Source: Arthrobacter crystallopoietes (GTDB taxonomy: Bacteria > Actinomycetota > Actinomycetes > Actinomycetales > Micrococcaceae). Taken from it: a stretch of DNA of 64,000 nucleotides. A model generated the notes under the pieces. That model did not search any database, was not told the origin of the DNA, and worked only from the letters and a program-made list of their open reading frames with translations. Each line of letters begins with the position of its first letter. Positions within the stretch are counted from its first letter, which is position 1. Shown piece by piece: positions 7,957-16,754 of the stretch. Location of the stretch: the NCBI RefSeq assembly GCF_017603825.1, contig NZ_CP072014.1, forward strand, positions 1,984,001-2,048,000, in the 5' to 3' direction. Position numbers and translations under genes: made by a program.

Positions 7957-10755
7957 TCAGGTTCCGACGGTGATGGTGCCCGCCGCACCGTCGACCGTGA
8001 TGGTATCGCCCGTGGCGATGCGGGTGGTGGCATCGGGGACGCCGACGACGGCGGGGATCCCGTACTCCCGTGCAACGACGGCGCCGTGTGAAATGGGTCC
8101 GCCCATCTCCATGACGAGGGCGCCGGCGGTCAGGAACAGCGGCGTCCAGCCGGGATCGGTGGACGGGGCGACGAGGATTTCCCCAGGCTCCAGGTGGGCG
8201 CCGGCCGGGTCCAGAATGACCCGCGCCTTGCCGGTCACGGTGCCTGCCGAGGCTGGTGCTCCGCTGAGGGTTCCGGGTGGAAGGTGCGCTCCCGCCGTCG
8301 TTGTTGCGGAAGCGCGGGCGCCCATGGCGGCCTCGACGTCCGTGCCATCGGAGAGGAGGAGCCGGGGGATGCGGCGGCGGCGCAGCTCGCGGTTGTAGGT
8401 GCGGCGGCGTTCAGCGGCGAGTTCGTGCAGGTCTGCGCCGCGCAGGCCCACGCGGGCTTCGGCGAGGTCCAGGAAGAAGATGTCGCCGGGGCTGGCGATC
8501 CGGCCCTCGTCTGCCAGCACTGTTCCGACCTGCCGGAGCTGGGCGCGCAGGGCGGCGAGGGCCACGATGAGGCCGAACTTCGGGTACTCGCGCCGGCCCG
8601 CGGTGGTCCTCACCCGGCGCAGGCCGTAGGACACGAGCCTGCCGCGGATCCGGCCTCTGCGCCGCGCGCGCTGGGCCAGTTCGGCGGCTTTGGCTTCGGC
8701 GGTGGCGGCGGCGCGGGCGAACTGCCGGTCCGGTGCCTGGTCCGGCTCGCTTAGGCGCAGGTAATTCGCGAGCACATTAATGATGTGGGCGGGCTCCTCG
8801 GACCAGCGCGGGATGCCGATATCGATCTCCGCCACGGCGCGGTGGCCGTACTTATTCAGGAACGCGGCCAGCTCGTGCTGAGCGGTCGCGGGGAGTGAGC
8901 CTGCGGCATAGCGCCGGGCGAGCTCCTGCGGGTCCTCATCCGTGAGGGCGCGGGCTGCCTCGTCGTCGTCGCGGATGATGGTGGCGGCATGCCAGAGCTC
9001 TAGGTCCATCTGCGTGGTCACGTTGTCGGGCAGCCCGCGCAGGACCGCCTGCAGGTCACCGGGTTGCACCAGCGGACCCAGCAGCCAGCGCACGATGCCC
9101 AGCCAGATGTAGCCGGCCGCAGGCGGCGGAAGCTGCTTAAGCAGGCCTGGCGTGATCATCCCGCCGAGCGTACGTTCGACGAAGTCCAGCCGCCGGGCGG
9201 GCGTGGCCGGCTCGGGCAGCACCAGCATCCGGTGGAATTCCTGCTCGGCCCGCCTGCTGCGTTCCAGTGCGGCCGCCGGCCGGACCAGGCCGTTGAGTAC
9301 TTGGGGAATCATCGCCAGTTGCGGCACGGACTTCAGCGATCCTCTGAGCGACCCCTTGAGCGCGCCCAGTTTCGGCCTGCGGATGATGGAGAACCTCGGA
9401 TCCTCCATCAGGTACCGCAACGCCCCGACCGAGCGGGCATCGGCCGCCCTCATCGCGGCAGGGAAAATGCGCCGTCCGGCCTTGTTGCGCAGCACCGGCG
9501 TCACATCGACGAAGAGCCGGAGCCCGGCTTGGCTGTAGCTGAAGGGGACCGGCGCGCCGTAGGTCCCGCCGGCCGGCCGGTAGGCGTCGGCCAGCACCTG
9601 GAACGCGGACAGCCCCATCGGCGTCAGCGGCCGGGTGAGCCCCTGCAGCAGGCTCGCGCAGAGGTAGGCGCGGGTGGCGCCGTCGCTTCCGCCGTCGTCG
9701 CTCGCGTTCCCGTTGCTGCCCTCGCGGCCTGTAGCGGCGGGCGCGGGCAGCGGGTACAGCGTGGTGATGGGGCGCGACTGCACCAACTGGATCGCGCCGT
9801 CGGGCCCGAAGGCCCATTCCAGATCCTGCGGCTGCCCGAAGTGTTCCTCCGCGCGGGCGCCGAGCGCAGCCAGCGCCAGGACCTGCTCATCGCTCAGGCA
9901 CGCCTCGCCGCTGCCGGAGGGGTTGTCGCCCGCTGTCCGCCCAAGGTTGTCGCCGAGCGTCTGCTCAAGGATCCGTCCGCTGGCGGTGTCCACCACGAAC
10001 TGGTCCGGATTCACGGCCCCGCTGACCACAGCCTCGCCCAGCCCGGATGCCGCATCGACGACGGCCTCGTGGCGCCGGCCGGTGAGCGGGTTGGCCGTGA
10101 ACAGTACGCCGGAAACCTCGGCGTCCACCATCTCTTGGACAACGACGGCGATGCTCACCGAACGCTGGTCGATGCCGTTATCGCTGCGGTAGGCAACCGC
10201 CCGTTCCGTCCACAGCGAGGCCCAGCACCGGCGGACCGCATCCAGCAGCGCGTCCTCGCCGGCCACGTTGAGGTAGGTGTCCTGCTGGCCGGCGAAGCTG
10301 GCATCCGGCAGGTCTTCGGCCGTGGCGGAGGAACGCACCGCCACGGCCAACCGGCCGCCGTCGTTGTTCCCGAGCTCCGCGTAGGCAGCGCGTACGGCAT
10401 CGGCGATGTCGTCCGGCATGGGGGCGGCTTCCAGCGCGGCGCGCGCACGTTCCGCCAGCCCGGCCAACGCGGCGACGCCTTCGGCGGAAGTGTCCCGGTT
10501 CGCGCCGGCGCTTGCCCCGCCACCCGCGCCCGCCTCCAGTTCAGCCAGGACCGCATCCAGGCCGGCCTCCGCCGCGACCCGCTGGTACGCCGTCGTCGTA
10601 ATGCAGAATCCTTCCGGCACCGGCAGCCCCGCGGCGATGAGCACGCCGAGGTTGGCCGCCTTGCCGCCCACCCAGGCGAGCATCCCGCCGTCGAGCTTTG
10701 CCAGCGGGAGGACGGTTCCGGGCCGGTCCAGCAGGTGCCGTGCCGCGCTGTTCAT
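7957..10755 (-). CDS. PEP-synthase-family phosphotransferase, rifampicin phosphotransferase-like
   Basis: The 932-aa protein starts with a PPDK/PEP-synthase ATP-grasp domain (VGGKAANLGVL near the N-terminus, VAVRSSATAEDLPDASFAGQQDTYLNV, QDLEWAFG). A long middle domain follows, and it ends in a phosphohistidine swivel domain with catalytic His about 890 in GGPISHGAVVARE. It lacks the C-terminal PEP/pyruvate TIM barrel of true PEP synthase. This three-domain order is that of rifampicin phosphotransferases and relatives. RPH uses ATP to phosphorylate rifampicin, but the natural substrate of this copy may differ. The ATG at 10755 fits the GAGGAG site better than the GTG at 10758. It is the last gene of a five-gene operon, 12 nt after a CBS protein gene. 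Confidence 0.8.
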   Translation of the reverse strand: MNSAARHLLDRPGTVLPLAKLDGGMLAWVGGKAANLGVLIAAGLPVPEGFCITTTAYQRVAAEAGLDAVLAELEAGAGGGASAGANRDTSAEGVAALAGLAERARAALEAAPMPDDIADAVRAAYAELGNNDGGRLAVAVRSSATAEDLPDASFAGQQDTYLNVAGEDALLDAVRRCWASLWTERAVAYRSDNGIDQRSVSIAVVVQEMVDAEVSGVLFTANPLTGRRHEAVVDAASGLGEAVVSGAVNPDQFVVDTASGRILEQTLGDNLGRTAGDNPSGSGEACLSDEQVLALAALGARAEEHFGQPQDLEWAFGPDGAIQLVQSRPITTLYPLPAPAATGREGSNGNASDDGGSDGATRAYLCASLLQGLTRPLTPMGLSAFQVLADAYRPAGGTYGAPVPFSYSQAGLRLFVDVTPVLRNKAGRRIFPAAMRAADARSVGALRYLMEDPRFSIIRRPKLGALKGSLRGSLKSVPQLAMIPQVLNGLVRPAAALERSRRAEQEFHRMLVLPEPATPARRLDFVERTLGGMITPGLLKQLPPPAAGYIWLGIVRWLLGPLVQPGDLQAVLRGLPDNVTTQMDLELWHAATIIRDDDEAARALTDEDPQELARRYAAGSLPATAQHELAAFLNKYGHRAVAEIDIGIPRWSEEPAHIINVLANYLRLSEPDQAPDRQFARAAATAEAKAAELAQRARRRGRIRGRLVSYGLRRVRTTAGRREYPKFGLIVALAALRAQLRQVGTVLADEGRIASPGDIFFLDLAEARVGLRGADLHELAAERRRTYNRELRRRRIPRLLLSDGTDVEAAMGARASATTTAGAHLPPGTLSGAPASAGTVTGKARVILDPAGAHLEPGEILVAPSTDPGWTPLFLTAGALVMEMGGPISHGAVVAREYGIPAVVGVPDATTRIATGDTITVDGAAGTITVGT

Positions 10756-10767
10756 CACTAAGCTCCT

Positions 10768-11157
10768 CTAAATCAGATCGTCCATCAGCCGGGCGAGGAT
10801 GTCGTTCATGGCAAGCAGGCCGATCAGCGTGTTGCCCTCCACCACCACCATCCGGTTCAGGTGGTAGCGGCTCATCAGCGCCGCGGCCTGGTGCACGGAG
10901 AGATCCTCGCCCACGGTGATCACCGGTTTCGACGCGGCGTCGTACACGTTGAGCAAGTCCACATCGCCCTCCTCGGCAACCACGGTGCGCAGCAGCTCGC
11001 TGTAGGTCAGCAGCCCCCAGGAATCGTGGGGGTGCTGGCGCTCCACCACCAGGCTTTTCACCCGGCGGCCTTTCATCATCGCGAGCGCATCGCGCAGGGT
11101 GCTGTAAGGGGAGATGGTGACGATGTTGCGCACCATGACATCCTTGACGGTCAGCAT
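10768..11157 (-). CDS. Two-CBS-domain protein
   Basis: This 129-aa protein is almost entirely a Bateman module: CBS1 from about residue 5 (VKDVMVRNIVTISPYSTLRDALAMM) and CBS2 from about 75 (KPVITVGEDLSVHQAAALMSRYHLNRMVVV). Such modules bind adenosine nucleotides and act as energy or ligand sensors. No catalytic domain is attached, so it probably regulates a partner. It sits 33 nt after the PII-like gene and 12 nt before the phosphotransferase gene, suggesting control of the transporter or the kinase made from the same transcript. Confidence 0.9.
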   Translation of the reverse strand: MLTVKDVMVRNIVTISPYSTLRDALAMMKGRRVKSLVVERQHPHDSWGLLTYSELLRTVVAEEGDVDLLNVYDAASKPVITVGEDLSVHQAAALMSRYHLNRMVVVEGNTLIGLLAMNDILARLMDDLI

Positions 11158-11190
11158 GTGGTTCCTCCTGTGATCTCGTGTTCTTCAACG

Positions 11191-11541
11191 TCAGGTGTCT
11201 TCACGGCGCATGTGCTCCTCGAATTTGGCTACTTGGCGCAGTTCGATCCCGGTCAAGTGCTCGATGGGAATGCTGAAGGCGAGGCCGCGGGAATCGCCGT
11301 CGTCGACCAGGATGGTGTGCAGTTCCTTCAGGATCGAGGTGGACAGGTGCGAGCCCACCACCATCAGCAGCACGGACTGCGATCCCTCGAACGTCAGCCC
11401 GAAGAACGTCCGCTTGGATTCACCGCCAATGCCTTTGCCCGGCAGGATGGTCACACCTGTGGCGCCGGCACGCTGGGCGTGTTCGATGACCCGGTCCTCA
11501 AGATGGTCCGGGGCGATGACGACAATGGCGGTGAATTTCAT
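11191..11541 (-). CDS. PII-like signalling protein
   Basis: This small 116-aa protein reads as a PII/ferredoxin-like fold: an N-terminal beta strand (KFTAIVVIAP), a helix (DHLEDRVIEHAQRAGATGVTI), and a loop GKGIGGESKRTF in the T-loop position. The C-terminal part matches PII-like proteins that bind nucleotides. The true start is the ATG at 11541, which overlaps the DUF1538 stop by 4 nt (ATGA); the frame stays open further upstream but inside the other gene. Tight coupling to a membrane-protein gene parallels GlnK-AmtB and SbtB-SbtA pairs, so it probably gates the DUF1538 protein. Ligand unknown. Confidence 0.78.
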   Translation of the reverse strand: MKFTAIVVIAPDHLEDRVIEHAQRAGATGVTILPGKGIGGESKRTFFGLTFEGSQSVLLMVVGSHLSTSILKELHTILVDDGDSRGLAFSIPIEHLTGIELRQVAKFEEHMRREDT

Positions 11542-13016
11542 GAGGTTTCCTTCCGCGGAGTGGGAATTCGTTCCAGGAGCATGGCGTAGAGCAGCACGGA
11601 GATGATCGGGAAAATGGACGCGAAGGCGATGAGCCCGAAGCCGTCCATCAGCGCATCGCGGCCCTCGAGCGCGGTCGCCAGCCCGATGCCCAGGGCGGTC
11701 ACGAGCGGGACGGTGACTTCCGACGTCGTGACCCCGCCGAGGTCGAAGGCGAGGGCAACAATGTACTTGGGCGCCAGGAAAACCAGGACAACGACGACGC
11801 CGTAGGACGCCATGACGTAGTAGTGGAATGGCCCGCCCACGAGAATGCGGTAGACGCCCAGCGCGATGCCCGCGGCCACCCCGACGGCGACGACGATGCG
11901 GATAGCGGAGCCGTTGAGCCTGCCGCGCGAGGCGTCCTGGGCCTGGCTGCCGATCGCCACCAGCGCCGGCTCGGCCATGGTGGTGGCGAAGCCGATCAGC
12001 AGTGCGAAGAGCAGGATGAGCACGGGCACGTCGCGCGCGATCAGCTGCTCGGCCATCTGCGTGCCGATGGGGAAGAGCCCGATTTTGAGCCCGACGACGA
12101 AGGCATACAGGCCCACCAGGACCATGACGAAGCCGACCAGCACGCGCACCGGGTGGGCGATTTTGTGCTTGAGCACCAGGTAGTGGAAGAACAGGACCAC
12201 CAGCACGATCGGCAGCACATCGCGCACGGTCTCGGCCAGCCCGAGGGCGAAGTCCGCCGCCCAATGGCCGGACCCGGCCCCGGGCGCGGTGGCAACGGCT
12301 CCGGTGTTGCCGAAAGTGTAGACCCAGACCCCGTACAGCTGCACGCCGATAATCGGCACCATCACACACAGTGCCACCAGGCCGAAGCCGTCCGCCAGCA
12401 TGCTGCGCCCCCTGATCGAGTTGGCCAGACCCAAGCCGATGGCGGCGATCATCGGTACGGTCACGATGTTGGTGGTAACGCCGCCGGAATCGTAGGCGAG
12501 GCCGACAATCTCATCCGGTGCGATGAAGGTGATCGCCAGGGCCAGTGCGTAGCCGCCGATCAGCAGCCGGTGTACCGGCCAGCCCCGCAGGATGCGCAGC
12601 AACCCCAGGACCAGGACGAAACCCACGGACACCGCGACAACCACGCGCAGCGTCAGCCCGTTGATCCTGCCTTCGCTGACAATCTCGGCCTGTTCCGCGA
12701 CGGCGATCAGCGCAGGCTCGGCGACGGCGGCCGCAAACCCGATGGCGAAGCCGAAGGCCAGCAGCGGCCCCAGCGCACCGCGGCGGGTGAACTGGTTGGC
12801 GATGTTCTTGCCCACCGGAAAGACACTGAGGTCCAGGCCCTGCAGGAACATCGCGATGCCCACGCCCACAATCAGCAGCCCAACCACCAGCTGCAGGGGA
12901 TCCTCGGGCAGCCCGCGGAAGACCACTAGTTGGAACACCGCGACCACCGCCACAATAGGCAGGAGGTTCCTCATCGCCTTCAGGAATTCGCGGGCGAAGC
13001 CGGTGAGGTGTTCCAT
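11538..13016 (-). CDS. Tandem DUF1538 integral membrane protein, probable ion transporter
   Basis: This 492-aa polytopic protein consists of two homologous halves, residues about 1-235 and 250-490. Each half repeats the pattern LLPIV...F, LVGLxxVGVGxxxFxxGLxxxxFPxG, AxxExALxAI and DxGGVTTxxVTVP. The repeats LAYDSGGVTTNIVTVP and LAFDLGGVTTSEVTVP are especially clear. DUF1538 proteins are little studied. I recall that a two-gene DUF1538 system (UmpAB) in Halomonas was reported as a monovalent cation/proton antiporter; here both halves are fused. The gene is coupled by ATGA to the PII-like gene and lies 17 nt after the small barrel protein gene. Confidence 0.85.
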   Translation of the reverse strand: MEHLTGFAREFLKAMRNLLPIVAVVAVFQLVVFRGLPEDPLQLVVGLLIVGVGIAMFLQGLDLSVFPVGKNIANQFTRRGALGPLLAFGFAIGFAAAVAEPALIAVAEQAEIVSEGRINGLTLRVVVAVSVGFVLVLGLLRILRGWPVHRLLIGGYALALAITFIAPDEIVGLAYDSGGVTTNIVTVPMIAAIGLGLANSIRGRSMLADGFGLVALCVMVPIIGVQLYGVWVYTFGNTGAVATAPGAGSGHWAADFALGLAETVRDVLPIVLVVLFFHYLVLKHKIAHPVRVLVGFVMVLVGLYAFVVGLKIGLFPIGTQMAEQLIARDVPVLILLFALLIGFATTMAEPALVAIGSQAQDASRGRLNGSAIRIVVAVGVAAGIALGVYRILVGGPFHYYVMASYGVVVVLVFLAPKYIVALAFDLGGVTTSEVTVPLVTALGIGLATALEGRDALMDGFGLIAFASIFPIISVLLYAMLLERIPTPRKETS

Positions 13017-13033
13017 CTCGTCTCAGGACTTGC

Positions 13034-13351
13034 CTACGTGGCCTGCGCGTCCTGCCCGGTGTCCGCCCACAGCACGTCCAGGTTGCGGAAGACGGGCGGC
13101 CCGTCGCACAGAGCGGCGAACTTCTGGGCGAATTCGGAAGTCTCCGGTCGGGCCGAATTTTCCATGGCCGACTCATACGAGTCGAACTCCACAATGGTGT
13201 AGTAGCTGCCGGGCCGGTCCCGGTCCGCGGTGACCTTTACTCCGCGGAAGGAGGCAGGCGTGCTTCCTTCCGCTCTCGAGGGCGTCCCTAGTTTTTCGAT
13301 CTCCTCGATGCGCGAGGTCTTGAACTCGATGATCTGCACAAAGCCAGCCAT
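13034..13351 (-). CDS. Dimeric alpha/beta-barrel protein (ABM-like)
   Basis: This 105-aa cytoplasmic protein has the layout of antibiotic-biosynthesis-monooxygenase and EthD-like barrels: FVQIIEFKTSRIEEIEKL, then a long loop, then SYYTIVEFDSYESAMENSARPETSEFAQKFAAL. These usually form dimers and either bind a small ligand or degrade a quinone or haem-like compound. It is the first gene of the operon with DUF1538, PII-like, CBS and phosphotransferase genes (17-nt gap), so it may sense or modify a ligand for that system. No catalytic residues can be assigned. Confidence 0.7.
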   Translation of the reverse strand: MAGFVQIIEFKTSRIEEIEKLGTPSRAEGSTPASFRGVKVTADRDRPGSYYTIVEFDSYESAMENSARPETSEFAQKFAALCDGPPVFRNLDVLWADTGQDAQAT

Positions 13352-13377
13352 GACGGTTCCTTATTAGCGGTGGATGC

Positions 13378-13389
13378 TGATGCGCATCA
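13378..13389. promoter_or_regulatory. 12-bp perfect palindrome upstream of the DUF1538 operon
   Basis: TGATGCGCATCA is its own reverse complement. It lies 26 nt upstream of the first gene of the five-gene minus-strand operon, where an operator would be expected. No regulator gene is adjacent, so the binding protein is unknown. Confidence 0.35.
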
Positions 13390-13424
13390 CGCTAGACCCA
13401 GCGGGGGAGCGGCGCAATAGTTGA

Positions 13425-13535
13425 TGTCCCGGGCCACCAGGTGGCTGACCGCCCGGGACAAATCCCCCAACAGCCACAGATCAAGCGAACGGTCCCGATC
13501 AATGGTTGCCGGGCAGGAGTGGGGTCCTTCCCGGC
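13425..13535. other. Two hairpins between operons
   Basis: TGTCCCGGG (13425) pairs with CCCGGGACA (13452-13460) and encloses CCACC/GGTGG. GCCGGG with AGGA (13508) pairs with TCCT and CCCGGC (to 13535). They lie after the stop of the unknown gene at 13583 and before the DUF1538 operon. They may terminate the former or form a leader for the latter. I do not recognise a known riboswitch. Confidence 0.35.
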
Positions 13536-13582
13536 TCCTTACATGATCGGGGCAGCATCCCTCGCTAACGCTCAAGGAAAGC

Positions 13583-13957
13583 TCAAGTTTTGTGCAAGAA
13601 ACCGAAATCCGCCAACTGCACGATGCTCCAGCGCCCTACCTGCTGCCGCTCGCCGGGGCTGAACCGCACGGATGCGTCCGCCGCCAGCTCTTCCAAGGCT
13701 CCGCTAGGCCCGGCGTCCTTTGGCGCGGTCGTCGGACCGTCCTCTTTCTCCGCCGGGGTACTTGTCCGCTCCGCCGGCGGCATATAGGTATGCACCAGCT
13801 CCCAGTTGCCCTCGAGCAGCTCGTGGTTATCCAGCGCCTCAGCCAACTGCGCAGCCAGCAAACCCTCGGCGCCACGGTAGACGAAAACGGGAGGCGGGGC
13901 GCCGCCGTCGTTATTGGGGGTTTCTGCTGCCGCGAAATACTCACCCTGAATGCTCAT
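13583..13957 (-). CDS. Hypothetical protein
   Basis: This 124-aa hydrophilic protein has no signal peptide or membrane segment. A central Pro/Thr/Glu-rich linker joins an N-terminal portion (VFVYRGAEGLLAAQLAEAL) to a C-terminal helix and strand region ending in IVQLADFGFLHKT. I do not recognise a family. The ATG at 13957 is preferred over a GTG at 13978. A TACACT -10-like hexamer ends 6 nt before it and there is no ribosome site, so a leaderless message is possible. It is flanked by unrelated genes on the same strand. Confidence 0.55.
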   Translation of the reverse strand: MSIQGEYFAAAETPNNDGGAPPPVFVYRGAEGLLAAQLAEALDNHELLEGNWELVHTYMPPAERTSTPAEKEDGPTTAPKDAGPSGALEELAADASVRFSPGERQQVGRWSIVQLADFGFLHKT

Positions 13958-14040
13958 GCGAGCAGTGTAAGCACACACATAACGACGGCGACAGGCCCTC
14001 CCGCGCTTCCGGTACCAGCTCCTGCCGAGCCGTCAGCAGC

Positions 14041-15702
14041 TTAGGCCCCGCGCGGCGGGAGGGTCACGGCCGCGACCTCCTGCACCCGGGGACGGTCGTG
14101 GTCGCCATTCTCGACGACGCCGCTCTGCCACCAGAACTTCAGCCCGTCCGGGGTGTCTTCGAGGCCGGCCAGGTTGTTGTCGAACCACGGGCCTTTGATG
14201 GTTTGCCAGCTGAACGGCGGATCGGGCACCTTTGCCGAGCGCGCCATCAGGGCGCCCACCGGGCCGGCCACTCCATAGGACATGATGGCGGTGAAGGAAC
14301 GGATCATCCGGGGCAGAGGGTTGCGGATCGGCGAGCAGACCGCCTGCACAATGCGGCTGCCGGCGGGCCGCTGTACCTCGGCGACGTAGGAGAAGTGCAC
14401 GTCGCCGGACAGGAACGTGACGGTTTCCGGGGCCGGACCGCGCTCGCCGTCGGCAACCTCGAGCACCATGGACGCCACCTCCTGGAAGCTCTTCTGGAAC
14501 GCGCCCCAGTGTTCCAGATCGATGGCCTGGCGCAGTTTCTCCCCGAGCTTCGCGGCGGGCTTGCCCCAGACCCCTTCAGAGAGGGCCTCGTTCCAGGACT
14601 CGAGGTGGTGCAGTCCGGTGGGCAGTAGGAACGGCAGCGAGGTTGCCACCAGCACATGCCTGAAGCCGCCCTGCAGCCGGCCGTCCAGCCACGCCATTTC
14701 CTTGTCGTCCAGCAGCGAACGGTGTTCGGGCTCCAGCACGCGTGCCGCGCGGGAGTCCAGCACAATCAGGCGCACGCCGCCGATATCGCGCGAAAAACTC
14801 CACCGGTAGCTCTCGGGATAATGGTCCGCCTTCTCGGCAAAGGCATCCAGCGTCTCGCTCAGATCCAGTTCCTTCTCGCCGTGATGTTCGGCAACCAGCC
14901 TCCAGACGACGTCGTCGGCCCTTTGCTGCGGGGAAAGATTGCCCAGGTGCTGGTAGACCCAGTACGAGGCGAGCCCGGACACGATCCTGCCGTGCCACCA
15001 GGAGGTCTGCTGCATCTGCTGCTTCCAGGTCTGCGAGGCGTTCCAGTCGTCGCGGATGTCATGGTCGTCGAAAATCATGGCGCTCGGCAGGGTTGAGAGC
15101 AGCCACCGGTTGGCTTCGTCCGACCACGCGAGGTTGTAGAGGTGCGCGTACTCCTCGTAATCCTTGAGCTCCTCGCCGGGAGGCTCGCTCATATCGCGCC
15201 GGGCCCGGATGAACTCCTGCATCTGGTCGCTGGTGGAATCGGCGTAGACCTGGTCGCCCAGGAACAGAAGCAGGTCCGGCCAGGACACGTCGCCGCCCTT
15301 GGCCATATGCAGTGCGTAGGCGCGCATGGAGTCGACGCCGTGGGTGCGGTTGCCGTGCTTGTCGTGCGGCACGCTGGTGCGGCAGGTGCCAAAGGCCAGC
15401 CGCAGTGGCTTGTCCGGCTTGAGCGTTGCAATGCACGACGGCGGGAATTCGGCTCCCGCTGCCGGCCAGACTTCCTCGCCGTCGATCTCCACGGTGTAGG
15501 GAGTGACGCTGCCCGGCTCCAAGCCGGCTACTTCCACGAGCGCGTAGTGGTGGCCGTGTACGGCGAACGTCCGGGCGTTCCACGATTGCCCGCCGGCCCT
15601 GACATCAACCCGCGCGGCGTCGCGCGTTTCCACCCAGATACTCGCGGTCGTCTGGTCCACGTACCGCATCATCGGGCCGAGCACGAGGGGCGATGTCGTC
15701 AT
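14041..15702 (-). CDS. PhoD-like metallophosphatase family protein
   Basis: This 553-aa protein has an N-terminal fibronectin-like beta domain (about residues 1-95, SIWVETRDAARVDV) and a metallophosphatase core. Metal-ligand motifs are FGTCR, LFLGDQVYAD, MIFDDHDIRDDWN and SGDVHFSYVAEV. PhoD-family enzymes hydrolyse phosphodiesters and monoesters with Ca/Fe or Mn. Unlike classical PhoD it has no Tat or Sec signal peptide, so it is probably cytoplasmic and its substrate may not be extracellular phosphate. It stands alone on the minus strand. Confidence 0.88.
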   Translation of the reverse strand: MTTSPLVLGPMMRYVDQTTASIWVETRDAARVDVRAGGQSWNARTFAVHGHHYALVEVAGLEPGSVTPYTVEIDGEEVWPAAGAEFPPSCIATLKPDKPLRLAFGTCRTSVPHDKHGNRTHGVDSMRAYALHMAKGGDVSWPDLLLFLGDQVYADSTSDQMQEFIRARRDMSEPPGEELKDYEEYAHLYNLAWSDEANRWLLSTLPSAMIFDDHDIRDDWNASQTWKQQMQQTSWWHGRIVSGLASYWVYQHLGNLSPQQRADDVVWRLVAEHHGEKELDLSETLDAFAEKADHYPESYRWSFSRDIGGVRLIVLDSRAARVLEPEHRSLLDDKEMAWLDGRLQGGFRHVLVATSLPFLLPTGLHHLESWNEALSEGVWGKPAAKLGEKLRQAIDLEHWGAFQKSFQEVASMVLEVADGERGPAPETVTFLSGDVHFSYVAEVQRPAGSRIVQAVCSPIRNPLPRMIRSFTAIMSYGVAGPVGALMARSAKVPDPPFSWQTIKGPWFDNNLAGLEDTPDGLKFWWQSGVVENGDHDRPRVQEVAAVTLPPRGA

Positions 15703-15772
15703 GCATCATTTGTACCTGCCCAAGCGGCCCGCGGCTACTCAATTAGCCTTCCTGAAAATCGGCCGCCATGCT

Positions 15773-16285
15773 TTAGCGTTCCAGCTTGAACTCTTCCGCC
15801 AGGGCAATGCGTCGGCCACTGATCTGCGAGGGCGTGATTTCCACATAGGTGGTTTTGACCGAAGCTGTCCAAGGGCGCAGGGACAGTTGCTCCGCCGTCG
15901 TTATTTCTGCTTCGGTGGTGAGCTCATGGATGGTGCCCTTGACTACCACGCTCCAGACCGAGTGGAGGGAGCGGCCGTCCGCTTCCAGTGCCACCCTGTT
16001 ATTGATGGCCATCGAGACCAGTTTGGTGCCTTCCATGGTGCGGATCAGGATCCGGCGGTCGTGGGCCAGGAAGTTGACTGGGTAGAGCTCCGGCCTGTCC
16101 GCCACGCTGACGGCCAGCCGGCCGAGCATCGTGCCGATCAGCAGGTCCCAGCATTCGTCCTCGGTCAGTTCGATGACGGGGTTGTCCGGATCCGGAATGG
16201 CAGGCAGGCTCGCGTGTGGCTCGTTGCCGGCCGGGCCGTCGTCCGTATGGATGGTCGACGGCGGGCCGTTGTGGTGCCGTGGCAT
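15773..16285 (-). CDS. Pyridoxamine-5'-phosphate-oxidase-fold protein (second of a pair)
   Basis: This 170-aa split-barrel protein has a His/Pro-rich N-terminal tail, then the core ELTEDECWDLLIGTMLGRLAVSV, PVNFLAHDRRILIRT and VALEADG. This signature belongs to actinobacterial PPOX-fold proteins that bind FMN, F420 or haem. The ATG at 16285 was chosen because GAAAGGAAA precedes it; upstream ATGs at 16309 and 16324 lack such a site. It lies 31 nt after a paralogous gene. Specific activity cannot be assigned. Confidence 0.82.
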   Translation of the reverse strand: MPRHHNGPPSTIHTDDGPAGNEPHASLPAIPDPDNPVIELTEDECWDLLIGTMLGRLAVSVADRPELYPVNFLAHDRRILIRTMEGTKLVSMAINNRVALEADGRSLHSVWSVVVKGTIHELTTEAEITTAEQLSLRPWTASVKTTYVEITPSQISGRRIALAEEFKLER

Positions 16286-16316
16286 GGGGTATTTCCTTTC
16301 GGCAGGCATGGCTGGC

Positions 16317-16754
16317 TCAGTCATCGTTTTCGGGTCCGACGGCGATGCGCCGCCCCGTGAGTTCCGAGGGTTCCAGCTCCAAATACAACACCCTGCGGGT
16401 AAGGGTCCAGGGTTTGAGCTGCCGGCGCTCGACCGCCAAGATCTCATCAGGGCCGGTCAACTCGCGCAGCCTGCCCTTGGCCATCACGCTCCAGACGGAG
16501 GAACCGCTACGCCCATCTGCCTCCAGCACTACACGGTGCTCGGCCCGGCGGACGATGTCCCTGACGTGTTCGGACCCGTGGAGCAGAATGCTCTTCTCCG
16601 CCGCCCAGAAGTTGACCGGAATGACGTCCGGCTCATTGCGGTAGCTGACGGCCAGCCTGCCCAGCGTCGTGCCCTCGAGGAGATCCCAACATTCGTCCAA
16701 GCCCAGCCGGAGGGTCGGATTGCCGGCGTCAGGCATCCGCAGATCTTCGCTCAT
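16317..16754 (-). CDS. Pyridoxamine-5'-phosphate-oxidase-fold protein (first of a pair)
   Basis: This 145-aa paralogue of the next gene has the same core: LGLDECWDLLEGTTLGRLAVSY, PVNFWAAEKSILLHG, VVLEADGRSGSSVWSVMAKG. The two proteins align along most of their length, which indicates tandem gene duplication. The ATG at 16754 starts the conserved region; upstream in-frame sequence is unlike the family. No strong ribosome site is visible. It probably binds flavin or F420 and reduces a small molecule or protects against oxidation, which is family knowledge only. Confidence 0.8.
   Translation of the reverse strand: MSEDLRMPDAGNPTLRLGLDECWDLLEGTTLGRLAVSYRNEPDVIPVNFWAAEKSILLHGSEHVRDIVRRAEHRVVLEADGRSGSSVWSVMAKGRLRELTGPDEILAVERRQLKPWTLTRRVLYLELEPSELTGRRIAVGPENDD

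Noticed and set aside
9064-10761. 565-codon plus-strand open frame
   Set aside because: It lies wholly opposite the RPH-like gene, with Arg/Gly/Gln-rich translation typical of antisense frames.
10768-13016. PII-like gene considered as a GlnK-type nitrogen regulator
   Set aside because: No ammonium transporter or GlnD gene is adjacent, and the tyrosine-bearing T-loop motif of GlnB/GlnK is absent.
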